Of a stretch of DNA of 64,000 nucleotides, positions 37,404-48,425 are shown one piece after another. The position numbers and the translations under genes are program-made. The DNA is from Sulfitobacter sp. DSM 110093 (GTDB lineage: Bacteria; Pseudomonadota; Alphaproteobacteria; Rhodobacterales; Rhodobacteraceae). The stretch covers positions 2,865,001-2,929,000 of the forward strand of contig NZ_CP085167.1 of the NCBI RefSeq assembly GCF_022788715.1, in the 5' to 3' direction. Every line of letters begins with the position of its first letter. The stretch's first letter is position 1. The notes under the pieces are model-generated. The model was not told where the DNA came from, searched no databases, and saw only the letters and a program-made list of their open reading frames with translations.

Positions 37404-38909
37404 TCACCCTGCTTTGCTTGCGCGACCGTTGCTTTGATCGACCTGCGTATAGGCGTTCATCGCCGCGACTGCGCCCGCGTCCCAGATCAGCGTGAGCCAA
37501 GCGACAAAAGCATCACGGAAGGCTTCGGCCTGCGCCAGATCGCCATAGATGCGGTCTTGCTCTAGCCAAGCTTCGGGCCGCTCCCGCGCGGCCTGCGCGA
37601 TGGATTGCAATGCGTCCCAGATCGGATCATTCGCTACGATCTCACTGCCGTTTTCACGCGTGCCCGCACACATCCGCGCCCAAAGCGCCTCGACCAAGGC
37701 CAAGCCACTGACTGAACGCCCCGCTGCGAGTTGATCCCGCAGGATTGGCAAAACGAACCCCGTGTGCCGTGCCGAGCCGTCAAAGGCGACGCGGCGGGTG
37801 GTGTCGACGATGCGCGGGTTCGAGAAGCGCTGTTCGATCAGATCGAGGTATGCCAGTGGCGTCATGCCCGGCACCGGGGCGACCGTCTGGGTGATCTCTT
37901 CGGCCTGCACGCGGTGGAACATCCCGCGGATCGCCGGATGCGCCATGGTGGCCGAAATCGTCTCAATCCCCAGCACCTCACCGACATTGGCCAAAACCTG
38001 ATGGCCCGCGTTGAGGATACGGATCTTCATCTTTTCATAGTCATGCACATCGTCCGAGAAGGTGGCCCCCACCTGATCCCAATCCGGGCGGCCTGCGCAG
38101 AAGTCGTCTTCGATCACCCATTGGCGGAAGGCTTCATGCGTGACGGGGGCGGCGTCGTTCACGCCAAACTCCCGCGCCTGCGCAATCTCGGCAGGGCCGG
38201 TGGCCGGGGCGATGCAATCGACCATGGAGTTGGGGAAACTGCCGTTCGCTTCGATCCAATCGGCCAGCGCCGGGTCGGACAGCTGCGCGAGGGAAACGAC
38301 CGCTTGGCGCAGAATATCACCATTGCCTTGCAGGTTGTCGCAGCTGAGCCCGGTGAACGGCCCCTGCCCCGCATCGCGCCGCAAACGGAGTGCGGCGACA
38401 ATGGCCCCAAAGGCCGTGCGCGGGGTTTCAGGATTGGCCGCGTCATGGACGATATCGGCGTGAGCGGCATCAAAGCCTTTGCTCACCGGATCAATGTAAT
38501 AGCCGCTTTCGGTCACCGTCAGCCCGACGATGCGAATGGCCGGATCGGCCATGGCGCGGATCAACGCGCCGTTGCCTTCTTCGATCGGCAGGTAGTCGAT
38601 CATGGAGCCCACAACCTCGGCCGAGGTCTGCGCGGGGTCGAGTTCGATCAGCGTCGTCAGACAGTCCTGCGCCAAGAGCTTCTCGCGCATCGCCGCATCA
38701 TAGGGGCGCACGCCGGCGCCGAGGATCGCCCAGTCATGCGCCTGCCCGTCCTGCATCAAACGGTGCAGATACCACGCCTGATGCGCGCGGTGGAAATTGC
38801 CGACGCCGATATGCACGATGCCGGGGGTCAGGGCGCTGCGATCATAGGTGGGGTGTGCTATGTCGAGATCACCGAGCGTCGCGTTTGAGAGGTCTACCAA
38901 TTTATCCAT
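37404..38909 (-). CDS. mtlK: Mannitol 2-dehydrogenase family protein
   Basis: Oxidises D-mannitol (or a related polyol such as D-arabitol or sorbitol) to the ketose with NAD. 501 residues from ATG 38909 (AAGGA upstream). Features are HIGVGNFHRAHQAWYL at the cofactor end, LTVTESGYYIDP, and the catalytic Lys/Asn/His cluster in KMKIRILNAGHQVLANVG. Last gene of the smoEFGK-mtlK operon, 72 bp after smoK. Confidence 0.93.
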   Translation of the reverse strand: MDKLVDLSNATLGDLDIAHPTYDRSALTPGIVHIGVGNFHRAHQAWYLHRLMQDGQAHDWAILGAGVRPYDAAMREKLLAQDCLTTLIELDPAQTSAEVVGSMIDYLPIEEGNGALIRAMADPAIRIVGLTVTESGYYIDPVSKGFDAAHADIVHDAANPETPRTAFGAIVAALRLRRDAGQGPFTGLSCDNLQGNGDILRQAVVSLAQLSDPALADWIEANGSFPNSMVDCIAPATGPAEIAQAREFGVNDAAPVTHEAFRQWVIEDDFCAGRPDWDQVGATFSDDVHDYEKMKIRILNAGHQVLANVGEVLGIETISATMAHPAIRGMFHRVQAEEITQTVAPVPGMTPLAYLDLIEQRFSNPRIVDTTRRVAFDGSARHTGFVLPILRDQLAAGRSVSGLALVEALWARMCAGTRENGSEIVANDPIWDALQSIAQAARERPEAWLEQDRIYGDLAQAEAFRDAFVAWLTLIWDAGAVAAMNAYTQVDQSNGRASKAG

Positions 38910-38981
38910 GATCCACATCCTTGTAGGGCCGCGCACCGGGGAAAGGGTGCGGGGGTCGGCCTGTCGTTCCTGTCGCTTGCA

Positions 38982-39986
38982 TCACTCGACCCGAAGGCCC
39001 TGTGCGTCGAACCGGTGCAGCTTGTCCGCCTGCGGGGTGAGGAAAATCCGGTCGCCATGTTTGACCGACAACTCCCCGTCCACACGCACGGTCATCGGGT
39101 CACAGCCCGCAACGCCGTGGATGTGCAAGAAGGTGTCAGAGCCCAGATGCTCGGCCACGCCGATGGTGCCTTCCCACGCGCCCTCGGTGGTGGACACGTC
39201 AAAATGCTCGGGCCGTATACCGATGGTCGGCGCGCCGCGGGCTTCGGCTTCGGCGCCTTTGATGAGGTTCATCTTGGGCGACCCGATAAACCCGGCGACG
39301 AACTCGTTGCGCGGCTTGTAGTAAAGCTCAAGCGGGGTGCCGACCTGTTCGATATAGCCCGCGCGCAGAACGACGATCTTGTCGGCCATGGTCATCGCTT
39401 CGACCTGATCGTGGGTGACGTAGATCATCGTTGTCGCCAGCCGCTTGTGCAGCTCGCTGATCTCCAGACGCATCCCCACCCGCAGCGCGGCATCGAGGTT
39501 CGACAGCGGCTCGTCGAACAGGAACGCCGAAGGCTCCCGCACAATGGCACGGCCAATGGCGACCCGCTGGCGCTGACCGCCAGACAGTTGGCCCGGACGA
39601 CGATCAAGATAGTCGGTCAGGTTCAGCGCCTTCGCAGCCGCTTCAATCCGGCGGTTCTGCTCATCCACGGACAGCCCGGCCATCTTCATCGGAAAGGCGA
39701 TGTTCTTGCGCACCGACATATGCGGATAAAGCGCGTAGGATTGGAACACCATCGCCAGACCGCGTTTCGCGGGCGGCACATGGGTCGCATCCGTGCCGTC
39801 GATGTCGATATGGCCCGAGGTGATATCCTCCAACCCCGCAATCAGCCGCAGCAGTGTCGATTTCCCGCAGCCCGAGGGGCCGACGAAGACGGTGAATTCG
39901 CCGTCTTCGATGGTCAGATCAAGGGGCGGAATGACTTCCACATCGCCGAAGCTTTTGGAAACCTGATTGAGTTTAATTTGTCCCAT
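38982..39986 (-). CDS. smoK: Polyol ABC transporter ATP-binding protein
   Basis: A 334-residue MalK/UgpC-type ATPase. It has Walker [10 protein letters not shown], the signature [14 protein letters not shown], Walker [13 protein letters not shown] and the switch His in [15 protein letters not shown], then a C-terminal regulatory domain ([11 protein letters not shown]). It powers SmoEFG-mediated uptake. Starts 15 bp after smoG. Confidence 0.93.
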   Translation of the reverse strand: MGQIKLNQVSKSFGDVEVIPPLDLTIEDGEFTVFVGPSGCGKSTLLRLIAGLEDITSGHIDIDGTDATHVPPAKRGLAMVFQSYALYPHMSVRKNIAFPMKMAGLSVDEQNRRIEAAAKALNLTDYLDRRPGQLSGGQRQRVAIGRAIVREPSAFLFDEPLSNLDAALRVGMRLEISELHKRLATTMIYVTHDQVEAMTMADKIVVLRAGYIEQVGTPLELYYKPRNEFVAGFIGSPKMNLIKGAEAEARGAPTIGIRPEHFDVSTTEGAWEGTIGVAEHLGSDTFLHIHGVAGCDPMTVRVDGELSVKHGDRIFLTPQADKLHRFDAQGLRVE

Positions 39987-40001
39987 GTGACTGTCCCTTG
40001 C

Positions 40002-40832
40002 TTACTTGACTGCGCCGAAAGTCAGGCCGCTGACGAGTTGTTTCTGGCTGAACCAGCCGAGGATGAGGATTGGCGCGATGGCCATGGTGGAGGCCGCGCT
40101 GAGCTTGGCGTAGAAAAGGCCTTCGGGGCTGGAATAGCTCGCGATGAAGGCCGTGAGCGGTGCCGCTTTGGCCGCGGTGAGGTTGAGCGTCCAGAAGGCT
40201 TCGTTCCATGCGAGGATGAAGTTCAGCAGCAAGGTGGAGGCAATGCCGGGGATCGCCATGGGCGTGAGGACGTAAAGCACCTCTTCACGCAGGCTTGCCC
40301 CATCCATCCGTGCCGCTTCCAAGATCTCGCCGGGGATTTCGCGGAAGTAGGTATAAAGCATCCAGACGATGATCGGCAGGTTGATGAGCATCAAGATGAT
40401 GACCAAAGCGATCTTGCTGTCGAGTACCCCAAACTGGATGCAGAGCAGGTAGATCGGGTAGAGCACGCCGACCGCTGGCAGCATCTTGGTCGAGAGCATC
40501 CAAAGCAGGATATCCTTGGTCCGCTTGCCGGGCACAAAGGCCATCGACCATGCGGCGGGCACCGCGATCAGGATGCCAAGGACGGTTGAGCCCCCGGCGA
40601 TGATGATCGAGTTCCACAAGAACCGCCCGTAGTTGGACCGCTCCAGAACCGCCTCGTAGTTGGCCAGCGTCCAATCAAAGCCGAGGAAGATCGGCGGATC
40701 GGCGATGGCCTGCGCTTCGGTCTTGAAGCTGGTGAGGATGGTCCAAAGAATGGGGAAGAAGATCAGGAAACCGATGCCCCATGCGAGGGCCGTGTTGACG
40801 ATCTTGCGTTGTCTGGTGACTGCGCGTGCCAT
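40002..40832 (-). CDS. smoG: Polyol ABC transporter permease (SmoG type)
   Basis: A 276-residue inner-membrane permease with about six helices and the EAA loop EILEAARMDGASLREEVLYV. ATG 40832 follows GAGGAGAC. Pairs with SmoF to form the channel for mannitol/sorbitol-type substrates. Confidence 0.93.
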   Translation of the reverse strand: MARAVTRQRKIVNTALAWGIGFLIFFPILWTILTSFKTEAQAIADPPIFLGFDWTLANYEAVLERSNYGRFLWNSIIIAGGSTVLGILIAVPAAWSMAFVPGKRTKDILLWMLSTKMLPAVGVLYPIYLLCIQFGVLDSKIALVIILMLINLPIIVWMLYTYFREIPGEILEAARMDGASLREEVLYVLTPMAIPGIASTLLLNFILAWNEAFWTLNLTAAKAAPLTAFIASYSSPEGLFYAKLSAASTMAIAPILILGWFSQKQLVSGLTFGAVK

Positions 40833-40844
40833 GATGTCTCCTCC

Positions 40845-41711
40845 TCAGGCGTCCAGGTTCTTGCCGACGATGCGCATCAGGAAGATGGCAACGATGTTGG
40901 CGAGAATGATTGCATAGACACCGCCTGCCGATCCGAGGCCGATGTTCTGGCTTTCCAGCACCCGCTGGAAGATGAGATAGGTCAGTGTTTTGGTCCCAAA
41001 GGCACCGCCTGTGGTCACGAAAATCTCCGCAAAGATCGACAAGAGAAAGATCGTCTGGATCAAGATCACCACGGTGATCGCGCGGCCCAGATGCGGCAGG
41101 GTGATATAGGCGAAACGTTTGGTGGCGGGGGCGCCGTCCATCTCGGCGGCGTCCAGCTGCTCGCGGTCGAGCGATTGGATCGCGGTCAGCAGGATCAGCG
41201 TCGCAAAGGGCAGCCACTGCCACGATACGATGATTACGATAGACGACAGCGACGCTTGGCTCATCCATTGCACCGGGGTCGCGCCGAAGAACTCCCACAG
41301 ATGCGCGAACAGGCCATAGTTTGGGTCCATGAACATGTTCTTCCACACCAGCGCCGAAACGGTGGGCATAACAAAGAAGGGCGCGATAACGAGGATGCGG
41401 ACAAAGCCCTGCCCCCACATCGGCTGGTTCAACAGGATGGCGAGCAAGATGCCCAAGCCAACCGTGATCGCCAGCACACCGCCGACGATAATCAGCGTGG
41501 TCATCACCGAGGGCCAGAAGGCGCTCGAGGTGACGAAACGTACGTAGTTGTCGAACCCCACCCAGCCCAGATCACCGCCGCGCATCGGCAGGTATTTCTT
41601 GAAGGAAAAATAGAGCGTCATGGTCAGCGGGATGAGCATCCATCCAAGGAGCAAGACCACCGCAGGGGCCATCATCAGGCGTGCCGCTGATCGGGAATGT
41701 TGGGTAGCCAT
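40845..41711 (-). CDS. smoF: Polyol ABC transporter permease (SmoF type)
   Basis: A 288-residue permease with about six helices and the EAA-loop sequence EQLDAAEMDGAPATKRFAYI. ATG 41711 has GAGGAG nine bases upstream; the ATG at 41720 would place that site directly against the codon, so 41711 is preferred. A strong stem-loop separates it from smoE. Confidence 0.93.
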   Translation of the reverse strand: MATQHSRSAARLMMAPAVVLLLGWMLIPLTMTLYFSFKKYLPMRGGDLGWVGFDNYVRFVTSSAFWPSVMTTLIIVGGVLAITVGLGILLAILLNQPMWGQGFVRILVIAPFFVMPTVSALVWKNMFMDPNYGLFAHLWEFFGATPVQWMSQASLSSIVIIVSWQWLPFATLILLTAIQSLDREQLDAAEMDGAPATKRFAYITLPHLGRAITVVILIQTIFLLSIFAEIFVTTGGAFGTKTLTYLIFQRVLESQNIGLGSAGGVYAIILANIVAIFLMRIVGKNLDA

Positions 41712-41783
41712 CGGGCACATCTCCTCTGCAGGCGGCGGATGCCGCGTTTAGGTGAAGGGTATCATATTTGGTGGTGGGGCGGA

Positions 41784-41810
41784 AAAGGGCGGCGGTGTCC
41801 GCCGCCCTTT
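41784..41810 (-). terminator. Stem-loop between smoE and smoF
   Basis: A perfect 12-bp stem (AAAGGGCGGCGG and complement) with a 3-base loop, 20 bp after the smoE stop. On the minus strand it is followed by CCCTTTTCC. It probably stabilises the smoE message and/or reduces read-through, giving more binding protein than permease. Confidence 0.75.
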
Positions 41811-41829
41811 GTGCCGGAGAAGCGGCGGC

Positions 41830-43137
41830 TTAGCGGTAGCCAGCAGCTTCCATTGCGTCGTTGGTCAGGTCCTGTGCCTTCTCAAGTGCCTCTTCGACGG
41901 TCTGCTGACCGGCATAGGCGGCAGAGAACTCTTGGCTCACGTCGGTCGCGATGCCTGCAAACTCTGGGATCGCGGCGAACTGAACGCCGACGTAAGGCGT
42001 CGGATCAACGGTGGAGTTCTCAGGATCAGCCGACAGGATCGAGTCGAGCGTCATCTGTGCGAAAGGCACTTTTTGGTACTCAGGGTTCTCATAGAGCGAC
42101 TTACGCGCGCCGGGAGGAACGTTGGCCCAACCTTCGTTCTCGGCAACCAGCTCAATGTAGTCTTTCGAGGTGGCCCATTCGATGAACTCTTTCGCGGCAT
42201 CTTCTTTCTGAGTGCCCGCCGGGATCGCCAGCGCCCATGCCCAGAGCCAGTTGGAACGTTTGCCAAGACCTGTGTCCGGTGCCAGCGCGAAACCAACCTG
42301 GTCGGCCACGGTGGAATCATCGGCATTGGTCACGAAGGACGCCGCCACTGTGGCGTCGATCCACATGCCGCATTTGCCCTGTTGGAACAGCGACAGGTTT
42401 TCGTTGAAACCGTTAGAGGCGTAGCCCGCAGGGCCGCTCTCATCCATCAGGTCTTTGTAGAAGTTGATCGTGTTGGCCCAAGCCTCGGTGTCGAACTGGG
42501 CGTTCCAGTCCTCGTCGAACCAGCGTGCGCCAAAGGAGTTGGACATCGCCGTGATCAGCGCGCCGCCTTCACCCCAACCGGCCTTGCCGCGCAGGCAGAT
42601 GCCGTTGATGTCGTTTTCACGATCGGTCATGGCGGCGGCGGCTTCGCGGATGAATTCCCAAGTCGGGTCTTTCGGCATTTCCATGCCGGCTTTTTCCATC
42701 AGATCAGTGCGGTACATGATCATGGAGCTTTCGCCATAGAAAGGTGCCGCGTAAAGCGTGCCTTCGTGGCTCAGACCACCGGCCATGGCGGGCAGGATAT
42801 CGTCCGCGTCATAGTCTTCGCTCAGGTTGTCCAGCGGCACCAGCCAGCCGTTTGCACCCCAGATCGGCGTTTCATACATGCCGATGGTCATGATGTCGAA
42901 AGAACCGCCCTTGGTCGAGATGTCGGTGGTGACGCGCTGGCGCAGCACGTTCTCTTCCAACGTGACCCACTCCACTTCGTGGCCGGTCTCTTCTGTGAAT
43001 TTGTCGGTGTAGCCTTGCATCCGGATCATGTCGCCGTTGTTCACGGTGGCGATGGTGATCGTCTCAGCAAAAGCGCCGCCGCCCATGATCAGGGACAGGG
43101 CCGTCGCAGCGTGCAATGATTTATTCGAGAACATCAA
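41830..43137 (-). CDS. smoE: Polyol ABC transporter substrate-binding protein
   Basis: A 435-residue periplasmic protein with signal peptide (KSLHAATALSLIMGGGAFA, then ETITIA) and the extracellular solute-binding family 1 fold (EVEWVTLEENVLRQRVTTDI). It begins the smoEFGK-mtlK operon, directly downstream of a LacI regulator. ATG 43137 is preceded by GGGAGGAA. Likely ligands are mannitol, sorbitol or arabitol, judged from the adjacent MtlK. Confidence 0.92.
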   Translation of the reverse strand: MMFSNKSLHAATALSLIMGGGAFAETITIATVNNGDMIRMQGYTDKFTEETGHEVEWVTLEENVLRQRVTTDISTKGGSFDIMTIGMYETPIWGANGWLVPLDNLSEDYDADDILPAMAGGLSHEGTLYAAPFYGESSMIMYRTDLMEKAGMEMPKDPTWEFIREAAAAMTDRENDINGICLRGKAGWGEGGALITAMSNSFGARWFDEDWNAQFDTEAWANTINFYKDLMDESGPAGYASNGFNENLSLFQQGKCGMWIDATVAASFVTNADDSTVADQVGFALAPDTGLGKRSNWLWAWALAIPAGTQKEDAAKEFIEWATSKDYIELVAENEGWANVPPGARKSLYENPEYQKVPFAQMTLDSILSADPENSTVDPTPYVGVQFAAIPEFAGIATDVSQEFSAAYAGQQTVEEALEKAQDLTNDAMEAAGYR

Positions 43138-43249
43138 TAGTTCCTCCCTCTACAGATGATGGAATGAGACTAACGGCCCACATAACGCGCAGTCAAATTA
43201 AATTTTACGCGCGATAACTATTTTCTGAGCAACTTGCGAACTCAATGAC

Positions 43250-44281
43250 TTACGCCGAGGCGCGCATCACCAATTTGCCATCAAACAGCGTTTCTTCGCG
43301 CTCGGTCAGGCGGGTTTCGCTTTCAATAATGCGGAACAACGTGCTTGCCGCGCGATTCGCGATAGCGCCGTAATCCTGCGCGATGGTGGTCAGAGGCGGG
43401 CAGGTGTAGCGCGAGAATGGGTGGTCATCCTGCCCCGCGATCCGCATGGCGCAATCTTTGCCGTGACCGACCCGCACCCCTAGCTCATAGGCGGCTGACA
43501 GCATCCCAATCGCCAGACGGTCGTTAGAGCACAGCACCGTATCCGTCTCGAACGCTCTCGCCGAAATCAGCTTTCCGCCTTCGGTCGCGCCGATCTCTTC
43601 AAAATTCCATCCCTCGCCCGGCACCTGATGGATATGCGGGGCAAAACCGTGACGTTCCATTGCCTCAAGATAGGCTTGGCGGCGCTTGTTGGCGTTCGGG
43701 TTGCTGGGGGTCTTCATCTCAAAGAAACAAGGCGGTTCGCCACTGCGGCAGAGGTATTCGACGATCAGTTCCACGCTTTGAAAGTTATCCGTACCCGCAA
43801 AGGCCTCACACACGCCTTCGACATTCGCGTCAAAGGTCACCACTGGCACATCTTTGCAAAAGCGCTCGATCGCCCCCCGGTCCGAGGCTTTGCCAAATGG
43901 GGCCAACAGCACGCCCGCCGGTTTGAGCGCCCGAAGCGAGTCGAGATTGGCCCGCTCCTGTGCTGGCTTGCCGTGTGAACTGAGCAGGATAGGGCTATAC
44001 CCTGCCGCCAGACAGGCCAGTTCCACCTCACGGCCAATCTCTGAAAAAAACGGGTCAGCGAGGTTGGGCACCACGACGCCGATGTTTCGGGTTTTGCGGC
44101 GGTTCTGGTTCACAGCGTAAACGTTGGGGCGGTAATCATACTGGCTCAGCGCCACCTCGATCCGCTCCCGAGTAGAGCGACGCACGCTGTCGGCATCGTT
44201 GAAGTATTTCGACAGCGTAGGCCGAGAGATGCCACTGACGGCGGCGAACTCTTCCATATTGCGGATCTTTTGCCGGCCCAT
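43250..44281 (-). CDS. LacI-family transcriptional regulator
   Basis: 343 residues from ATG 44281 (MGRQKIRNMEEFAAVSGISR). N-terminal LacI helix-turn-helix (GISRPTLSKYFND, VRRSTRERIEVAL) and hinge, then a periplasmic-binding-protein-like effector domain (GVVVPNLADPFFSEIGREVE, DTVLCSNDRLAIGML). It lies immediately before smoE in the same direction and most likely represses the polyol operon in the absence of substrate. TTTACGCG words occur upstream of both lacI and smoE and could be half-operators. Confidence 0.9.
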   Translation of the reverse strand: MGRQKIRNMEEFAAVSGISRPTLSKYFNDADSVRRSTRERIEVALSQYDYRPNVYAVNQNRRKTRNIGVVVPNLADPFFSEIGREVELACLAAGYSPILLSSHGKPAQERANLDSLRALKPAGVLLAPFGKASDRGAIERFCKDVPVVTFDANVEGVCEAFAGTDNFQSVELIVEYLCRSGEPPCFFEMKTPSNPNANKRRQAYLEAMERHGFAPHIHQVPGEGWNFEEIGATEGGKLISARAFETDTVLCSNDRLAIGMLSAAYELGVRVGHGKDCAMRIAGQDDHPFSRYTCPPLTTIAQDYGAIANRAASTLFRIIESETRLTEREETLFDGKLVMRASA

Positions 44282-44396
44282 CTTACCCCCACTTGACGAA
44301 ACCCGTCTCGCGTAAACTTTAGTCAATATAATGACAAGTTCTCGCCACGCGCAAGCGCGGTGCTTTGTTAGCGACAGGCTCCGTAGCTGCGAGTTG

Positions 44397-45053
44397 TTAT
44401 CCGGCCTGCTTGCCTGATTGCGCCGCCGCGCGGGCAAGCGCTTCGATGGCAGCCCAATCCTGTGCGTCGATCAGCTTTTTCGGAGCCACCCAGCTGCCGC
44501 CCGCGCAGAGCACATTGGGCAGGCTCAAGTAGCTTTCAACATTATCGGGGCTGACACCGCCAGTCGGACAGAAAGTGATCTGAGGCAACGGCGCGCCGAT
44601 GGCTTTCAGTGCGGGCGCTCCGCCCGAGGCTTCGGCAGGAAAGAATTTCAGCATGTCATAGCCACGTTCCAGAAGCCGCATCGCCTCGGTCGCCGTGGCG
44701 GCACCGGCCAGCAGTGGCAGGTCTTCTTCTTCGCAAGCGGCGATCAGCGCGTCGGTGGCACCGGGTGAAACGCCAAAGGTCGCCCCCGCCCGTTTCGCCG
44801 CCCGCACATCTTCGGGGGTGATCAGGGTTCCCGCGCCCACATGACCGCCCGCGACCTCTGCCATGGCTGCAATCGCATCAAGTGCGGCAGGCGTGCGCAG
44901 GGTCACTTCCAACGCAGGCAACCCTCCGGCGACCAGCGCCTCGGCCAGTGGCCGGGCGTGGGCGACATCTTCGATCACCAGCACGGGCACGATCGGCGCA
45001 AGCGCACAGATTTCTCGGGTGCGACGGCTGGCGTCTTTTGCAGAAAGGGTCAT
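44397..45053 (-). CDS. eda: KDPG/KHG aldolase
   Basis: Splits 2-keto-3-deoxy-6-phosphogluconate to pyruvate and glyceraldehyde-3-phosphate. 218 residues with PVLVIEDVAHA, ALEVTLRTPAAL (catalytic Glu), GAGTLITPEDV, and the Schiff-base Lys in DMLKFFPAEASGG. It starts 3 bp after edd and ends the zwf-edd-eda operon. Confidence 0.95.
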   Translation of the reverse strand: MTLSAKDASRRTREICALAPIVPVLVIEDVAHARPLAEALVAGGLPALEVTLRTPAALDAIAAMAEVAGGHVGAGTLITPEDVRAAKRAGATFGVSPGATDALIAACEEEDLPLLAGAATATEAMRLLERGYDMLKFFPAEASGGAPALKAIGAPLPQITFCPTGGVSPDNVESYLSLPNVLCAGGSWVAPKKLIDAQDWAAIEALARAAAQSGKQAG

Positions 45054-45056
45054 GAA

Positions 45057-46865
45057 TCAGCCTCCAAAAATGGTTGCGCCGGTGGTAGCAGAACCGACTG
45101 TATTGCGGAACATAGCGAACAACTCGCGCCCCGTCCCGGCATGATAAGCAGAAAGATCGGCGGTGACGCTGGGACGTTCATCAAACCCTTCGGCCAGCAC
45201 GTCAAGCGTACCCGCCACCGCGTCAACCCGCAGCATATCGCCATTCTGCACCCGCGCGATGGGGCCGCCGTCGACCGCCTCGGGGCTGACGTGGATCGCC
45301 GCAGGCACCTTGCCCGACGCACCCGACATGCGCCCATCAGTAACCAGCGCCACCTTCTGGCCGCGCCCCTGAAGGATCGACAAAAGCGGCGTGAGGCTGT
45401 GTAATTCAGGCATGCCATTGGCCTTTGGCCCTTGGAAACGGACGACAACGATCACATCGTCGGTCAGTTCTCCGGCTTTGAACGCGGCTTTCACCTCGTT
45501 CTGATCCGCAAACACCCGCGCCGGAGCCTCAATGATGTGGTGTTCGGGCGCCACGGCAGAGACCTTCATACAGGCTGTGCCGAGCGATCCGGCCATGCGC
45601 CGCAACCCGCCGGTGGGCTGGAAGGGATCGCTGGCGGGGCGGAGGATCTTCTCGTTCAGGCTTTCGCCCGCGCCCTTCTCCCAAACCAGCCCCTCAGCCT
45701 TTAGCTTTGGCTCAGACGTGTAATGCTCCAACCCCTGCCCGGCGACGGTATGGGTGTCGGGATGCAGATGGCCGGATGTCAGCAATTCGCCGATCATATA
45801 GCCAAGGCCGCCCGCCGCGTGGAAATGGTTCACATCGGCCAGACCGTTGGGGTAAACCCGCGCCAGCAGCGGCGTGATGTCGGAGATGTCTGAGAAATCT
45901 TCCCAATCCAGAATGATCCCCCCGGCCCGCGCCATGGCGATGAGGTGGATCAGCAGGTTGGTCGACCCGCCCGTGGCGTTGAGCCCGACGATGCCGTTCA
46001 CAAAGGCCTTTTCATCCAGAACCGAGGCGACGGGGGTATAATCATTGCCCAGAGCGCTCAACGCCAGCGCCCGTTTCGCGCCCTCTTGCGTCAGCGCATC
46101 GCGCAGCAATCCGTTCGGCGGCACGAAACTGGCCCCCGGCAGGTGCAGCCCCATGAACTCCATCAACATCTGGTTGGTGTTGGCGGTGCCGTAAAAGGTG
46201 CAGGTGCCCGGCCCGTGATAGGCGGCCATTTCGGCAGCCATCAGCGCGTCGCGCCCGACTTCGCCCGCGGCGAACTGCTGGCGCACCTTGGCTTTCTCAT
46301 CATTCGACAGGCCGCTCTCCATTGGACCGGCGGGCAGGAAGACAGCTGGCAGGTGCCCGAACGCCTGCGCCGCGATCACCAGCCCCGGCACGATCTTGTC
46401 GCAGACCCCAAGAAAGACCGCCGCATCGAATGTGTTGTGGCTCAGCGCCACAGAGGCCGCCAAGGCGATCACATCGCGCGAAAACAGCGATAGCTCCATC
46501 CCCGCCTCGCCTTGGGTCACCCCGTCACACATGGCAGGCACCCCGCCCGCCACCTGCGCGGTGCCGCCCGCCGCGCGCACGGCCTCGCGGATCAGATCGG
46601 GGTAACGCTCAAACGGCTGATGCGCCGAGAGCATGTCGTTATAGGTGGTCACGATCCCGAGGTTGCCTGCGCTAGTGGTCGCCAGTCGGTCCTTGTCTTC
46701 ACCAGACGCGGCATAGGCATGGGCCTGTCCGCTACAGGACAAATGCGCGCGGGCTGGTCCCTTGGCGCGGGCGGCTTCCATTCGGTCGAGGTAGGGGCGC
46801 CGGGTCGCCTCACTGCGGGCAATGATACGGTCGGTGACGCGGTCAATCGTGGAATGCAGGGTCAT
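45057..46865 (-). CDS. edd: 6-Phosphogluconate dehydratase
   Basis: Fe-S dehydratase of the Entner-Doudoroff pathway converting 6-phosphogluconate to KDPG. 602 residues, the normal length, with [28 protein letters not shown] and [11 protein letters not shown] supplying cluster cysteines, and [15 protein letters not shown]. Its start overlaps the zwf stop by ATGA (46862-46865). Confidence 0.96.
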   Translation of the reverse strand: MTLHSTIDRVTDRIIARSEATRRPYLDRMEAARAKGPARAHLSCSGQAHAYAASGEDKDRLATTSAGNLGIVTTYNDMLSAHQPFERYPDLIREAVRAAGGTAQVAGGVPAMCDGVTQGEAGMELSLFSRDVIALAASVALSHNTFDAAVFLGVCDKIVPGLVIAAQAFGHLPAVFLPAGPMESGLSNDEKAKVRQQFAAGEVGRDALMAAEMAAYHGPGTCTFYGTANTNQMLMEFMGLHLPGASFVPPNGLLRDALTQEGAKRALALSALGNDYTPVASVLDEKAFVNGIVGLNATGGSTNLLIHLIAMARAGGIILDWEDFSDISDITPLLARVYPNGLADVNHFHAAGGLGYMIGELLTSGHLHPDTHTVAGQGLEHYTSEPKLKAEGLVWEKGAGESLNEKILRPASDPFQPTGGLRRMAGSLGTACMKVSAVAPEHHIIEAPARVFADQNEVKAAFKAGELTDDVIVVVRFQGPKANGMPELHSLTPLLSILQGRGQKVALVTDGRMSGASGKVPAAIHVSPEAVDGGPIARVQNGDMLRVDAVAGTLDVLAEGFDERPSVTADLSAYHAGTGRELFAMFRNTVGSATTGATIFGG

Positions 46866-48325
46866 TGGTCGTCCTTTCGTGTGATCTCGCGCCAGCGGCG
46901 GCCGTCGCGGTGCATCAGCATCAGCGCCTCTTCGGGGCCTGAGCTGCCGGGGTCATAGGGGTACGGAGGTTGCCGGGTCTCTTCCCAGCCGTGAATGATC
47001 GGGTCGGCCCAAGCCCAAGCGGCTTCGACCTCGTCCCCGCGCATGAACAGGGTCTGATCGCCGCGGATCACATCCATGATCAGCCGCTCATAGGCGTCTT
47101 GCGGAGTGGCCTGTTCGCCCAAGGCGTCAGCAAAGGTCATATCCAGCGACACTTCGGCCAAGCGCATGCCGCCGGGGCCGGGGTCTTTGATCGTGTTGCG
47201 CAGGGTGATGCCTTCGTCCGGCTGCAGGCGAATGATCAGGGCGTTGCCTTTATGGCCCTCCATTGCCGGGAAGATCATATGCGGCGGGTCGCGGAAGATC
47301 ACCGCAATCTCGGAACTGCGCCCGCGCAGCTTTTTGCCCGTGCGCAGATAGAAGGGCGTGCCCGCCCACCGCCAATTGGCGATTTTGACCTTCATGGCGA
47401 CGAAGCTTTCGGTGCGGCTGTCGGGATCGCCCGCATGATCGCGATAGCTGCCCTCGCCCTGCGCGGCGCGGTACTGGCCGCGGGCGATGTCCTTCTGCGC
47501 CACAGGCTCCAGCGCCTCGATCACCTTAACCTTTTCATCACGCACCGCATTGGGGTCAAAACGCGAGGGCGGCTCCATCGCCGTGAGACACAAAAGCTGC
47601 ATCAGGTGGTTCTGCACCATGTCGCGCATGGCACCCGATTTATCGTAGTACTCCCCCCGCCCTTCGACGCCGAGGCTCTCGGAAACCGTAATCTGCACAT
47701 GATCGATATGGGTGGAATTCCACAGCGGCTCCCATAGCGCATTGGCGAAACGCAGCGCCATGAGGTTCTGCACCGTTTCTTTGCCGAGATAGTGGTCGAT
47801 GCGGTAAATTTGGCTCTCATCGAAATTGGCCCGCAGATCGGCGTTCAACGCCTGCGCGGTTTCCAGATCATGGCCAAAGGGCTTTTCGACAACGATCCGG
47901 CTGTCGCGGGTGGCGATACCGTGGTCATGCAGCTTGCCGCCGATCGTGCCGAATAGGGAGGGCGAGACCGAGAGATAGAAGGCCCGCACAACATCGTCGC
48001 GCATCAGGTCTTTCAGGCCCGCCCAGCCCGCATCGCCCGACGCATCCACGCGCACGTAATGCACCATGCCAAGGAACAGCTCCAAGGCGGCGCTTTCTTG
48101 CGCGAGCTTGGGGGCAAACTCCAAAAGGCTGTCGCGGATCATCTTGCGGAAACTGTCCGCATCAAGCTCGGAGCGGGCCGCGCCGACGATCCGTGCGCCT
48201 TCGGGCATCTGGCCGACGGTGAAACGGTGGAACAGCCCGGGCAGGATCTTGCGCCGAGCAAGATCGCCGGTCGCGCCGAAAATAACGAGGTCGAAAGGAT
48301 CAACGGGGATTACGCGCGATACCAT
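46862..48325 (-). CDS. zwf: Glucose-6-phosphate 1-dehydrogenase
   Basis: Oxidises glucose-6-phosphate to 6-phosphogluconolactone with NAD(P). 487 residues with the cofactor motif [17 protein letters not shown] and the active-site [19 protein letters not shown]. First gene of zwf-edd-eda. The lactonase gene (pgl), which often accompanies zwf, is not here. A LacI-type palindrome lies about 100 bp upstream. Confidence 0.96.
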   Translation of the reverse strand: MVSRVIPVDPFDLVIFGATGDLARRKILPGLFHRFTVGQMPEGARIVGAARSELDADSFRKMIRDSLLEFAPKLAQESAALELFLGMVHYVRVDASGDAGWAGLKDLMRDDVVRAFYLSVSPSLFGTIGGKLHDHGIATRDSRIVVEKPFGHDLETAQALNADLRANFDESQIYRIDHYLGKETVQNLMALRFANALWEPLWNSTHIDHVQITVSESLGVEGRGEYYDKSGAMRDMVQNHLMQLLCLTAMEPPSRFDPNAVRDEKVKVIEALEPVAQKDIARGQYRAAQGEGSYRDHAGDPDSRTESFVAMKVKIANWRWAGTPFYLRTGKKLRGRSSEIAVIFRDPPHMIFPAMEGHKGNALIIRLQPDEGITLRNTIKDPGPGGMRLAEVSLDMTFADALGEQATPQDAYERLIMDVIRGDQTLFMRGDEVEAAWAWADPIIHGWEETRQPPYPYDPGSSGPEEALMLMHRDGRRWREITRKDDQ

Positions 48326-48425
48326 GGGGTCAGCCCTCCTGCCTGCTTGGGCGCCCTAAGGCACCATGTTTTAGATTGCCCAAAGCCATCACCATCCCCT
48401 TCGCGCCCTCCTCCGGGCGAACACT

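Noticed and set aside
39015..40589. 524-residue frame opposite smoK and smoG
   Set aside because: Antisense shadow of two well-supported ABC transporter genes.
41752..43119. 455-residue frame opposite smoE
   Set aside because: Antisense shadow; smoE has a signal peptide and family motifs.
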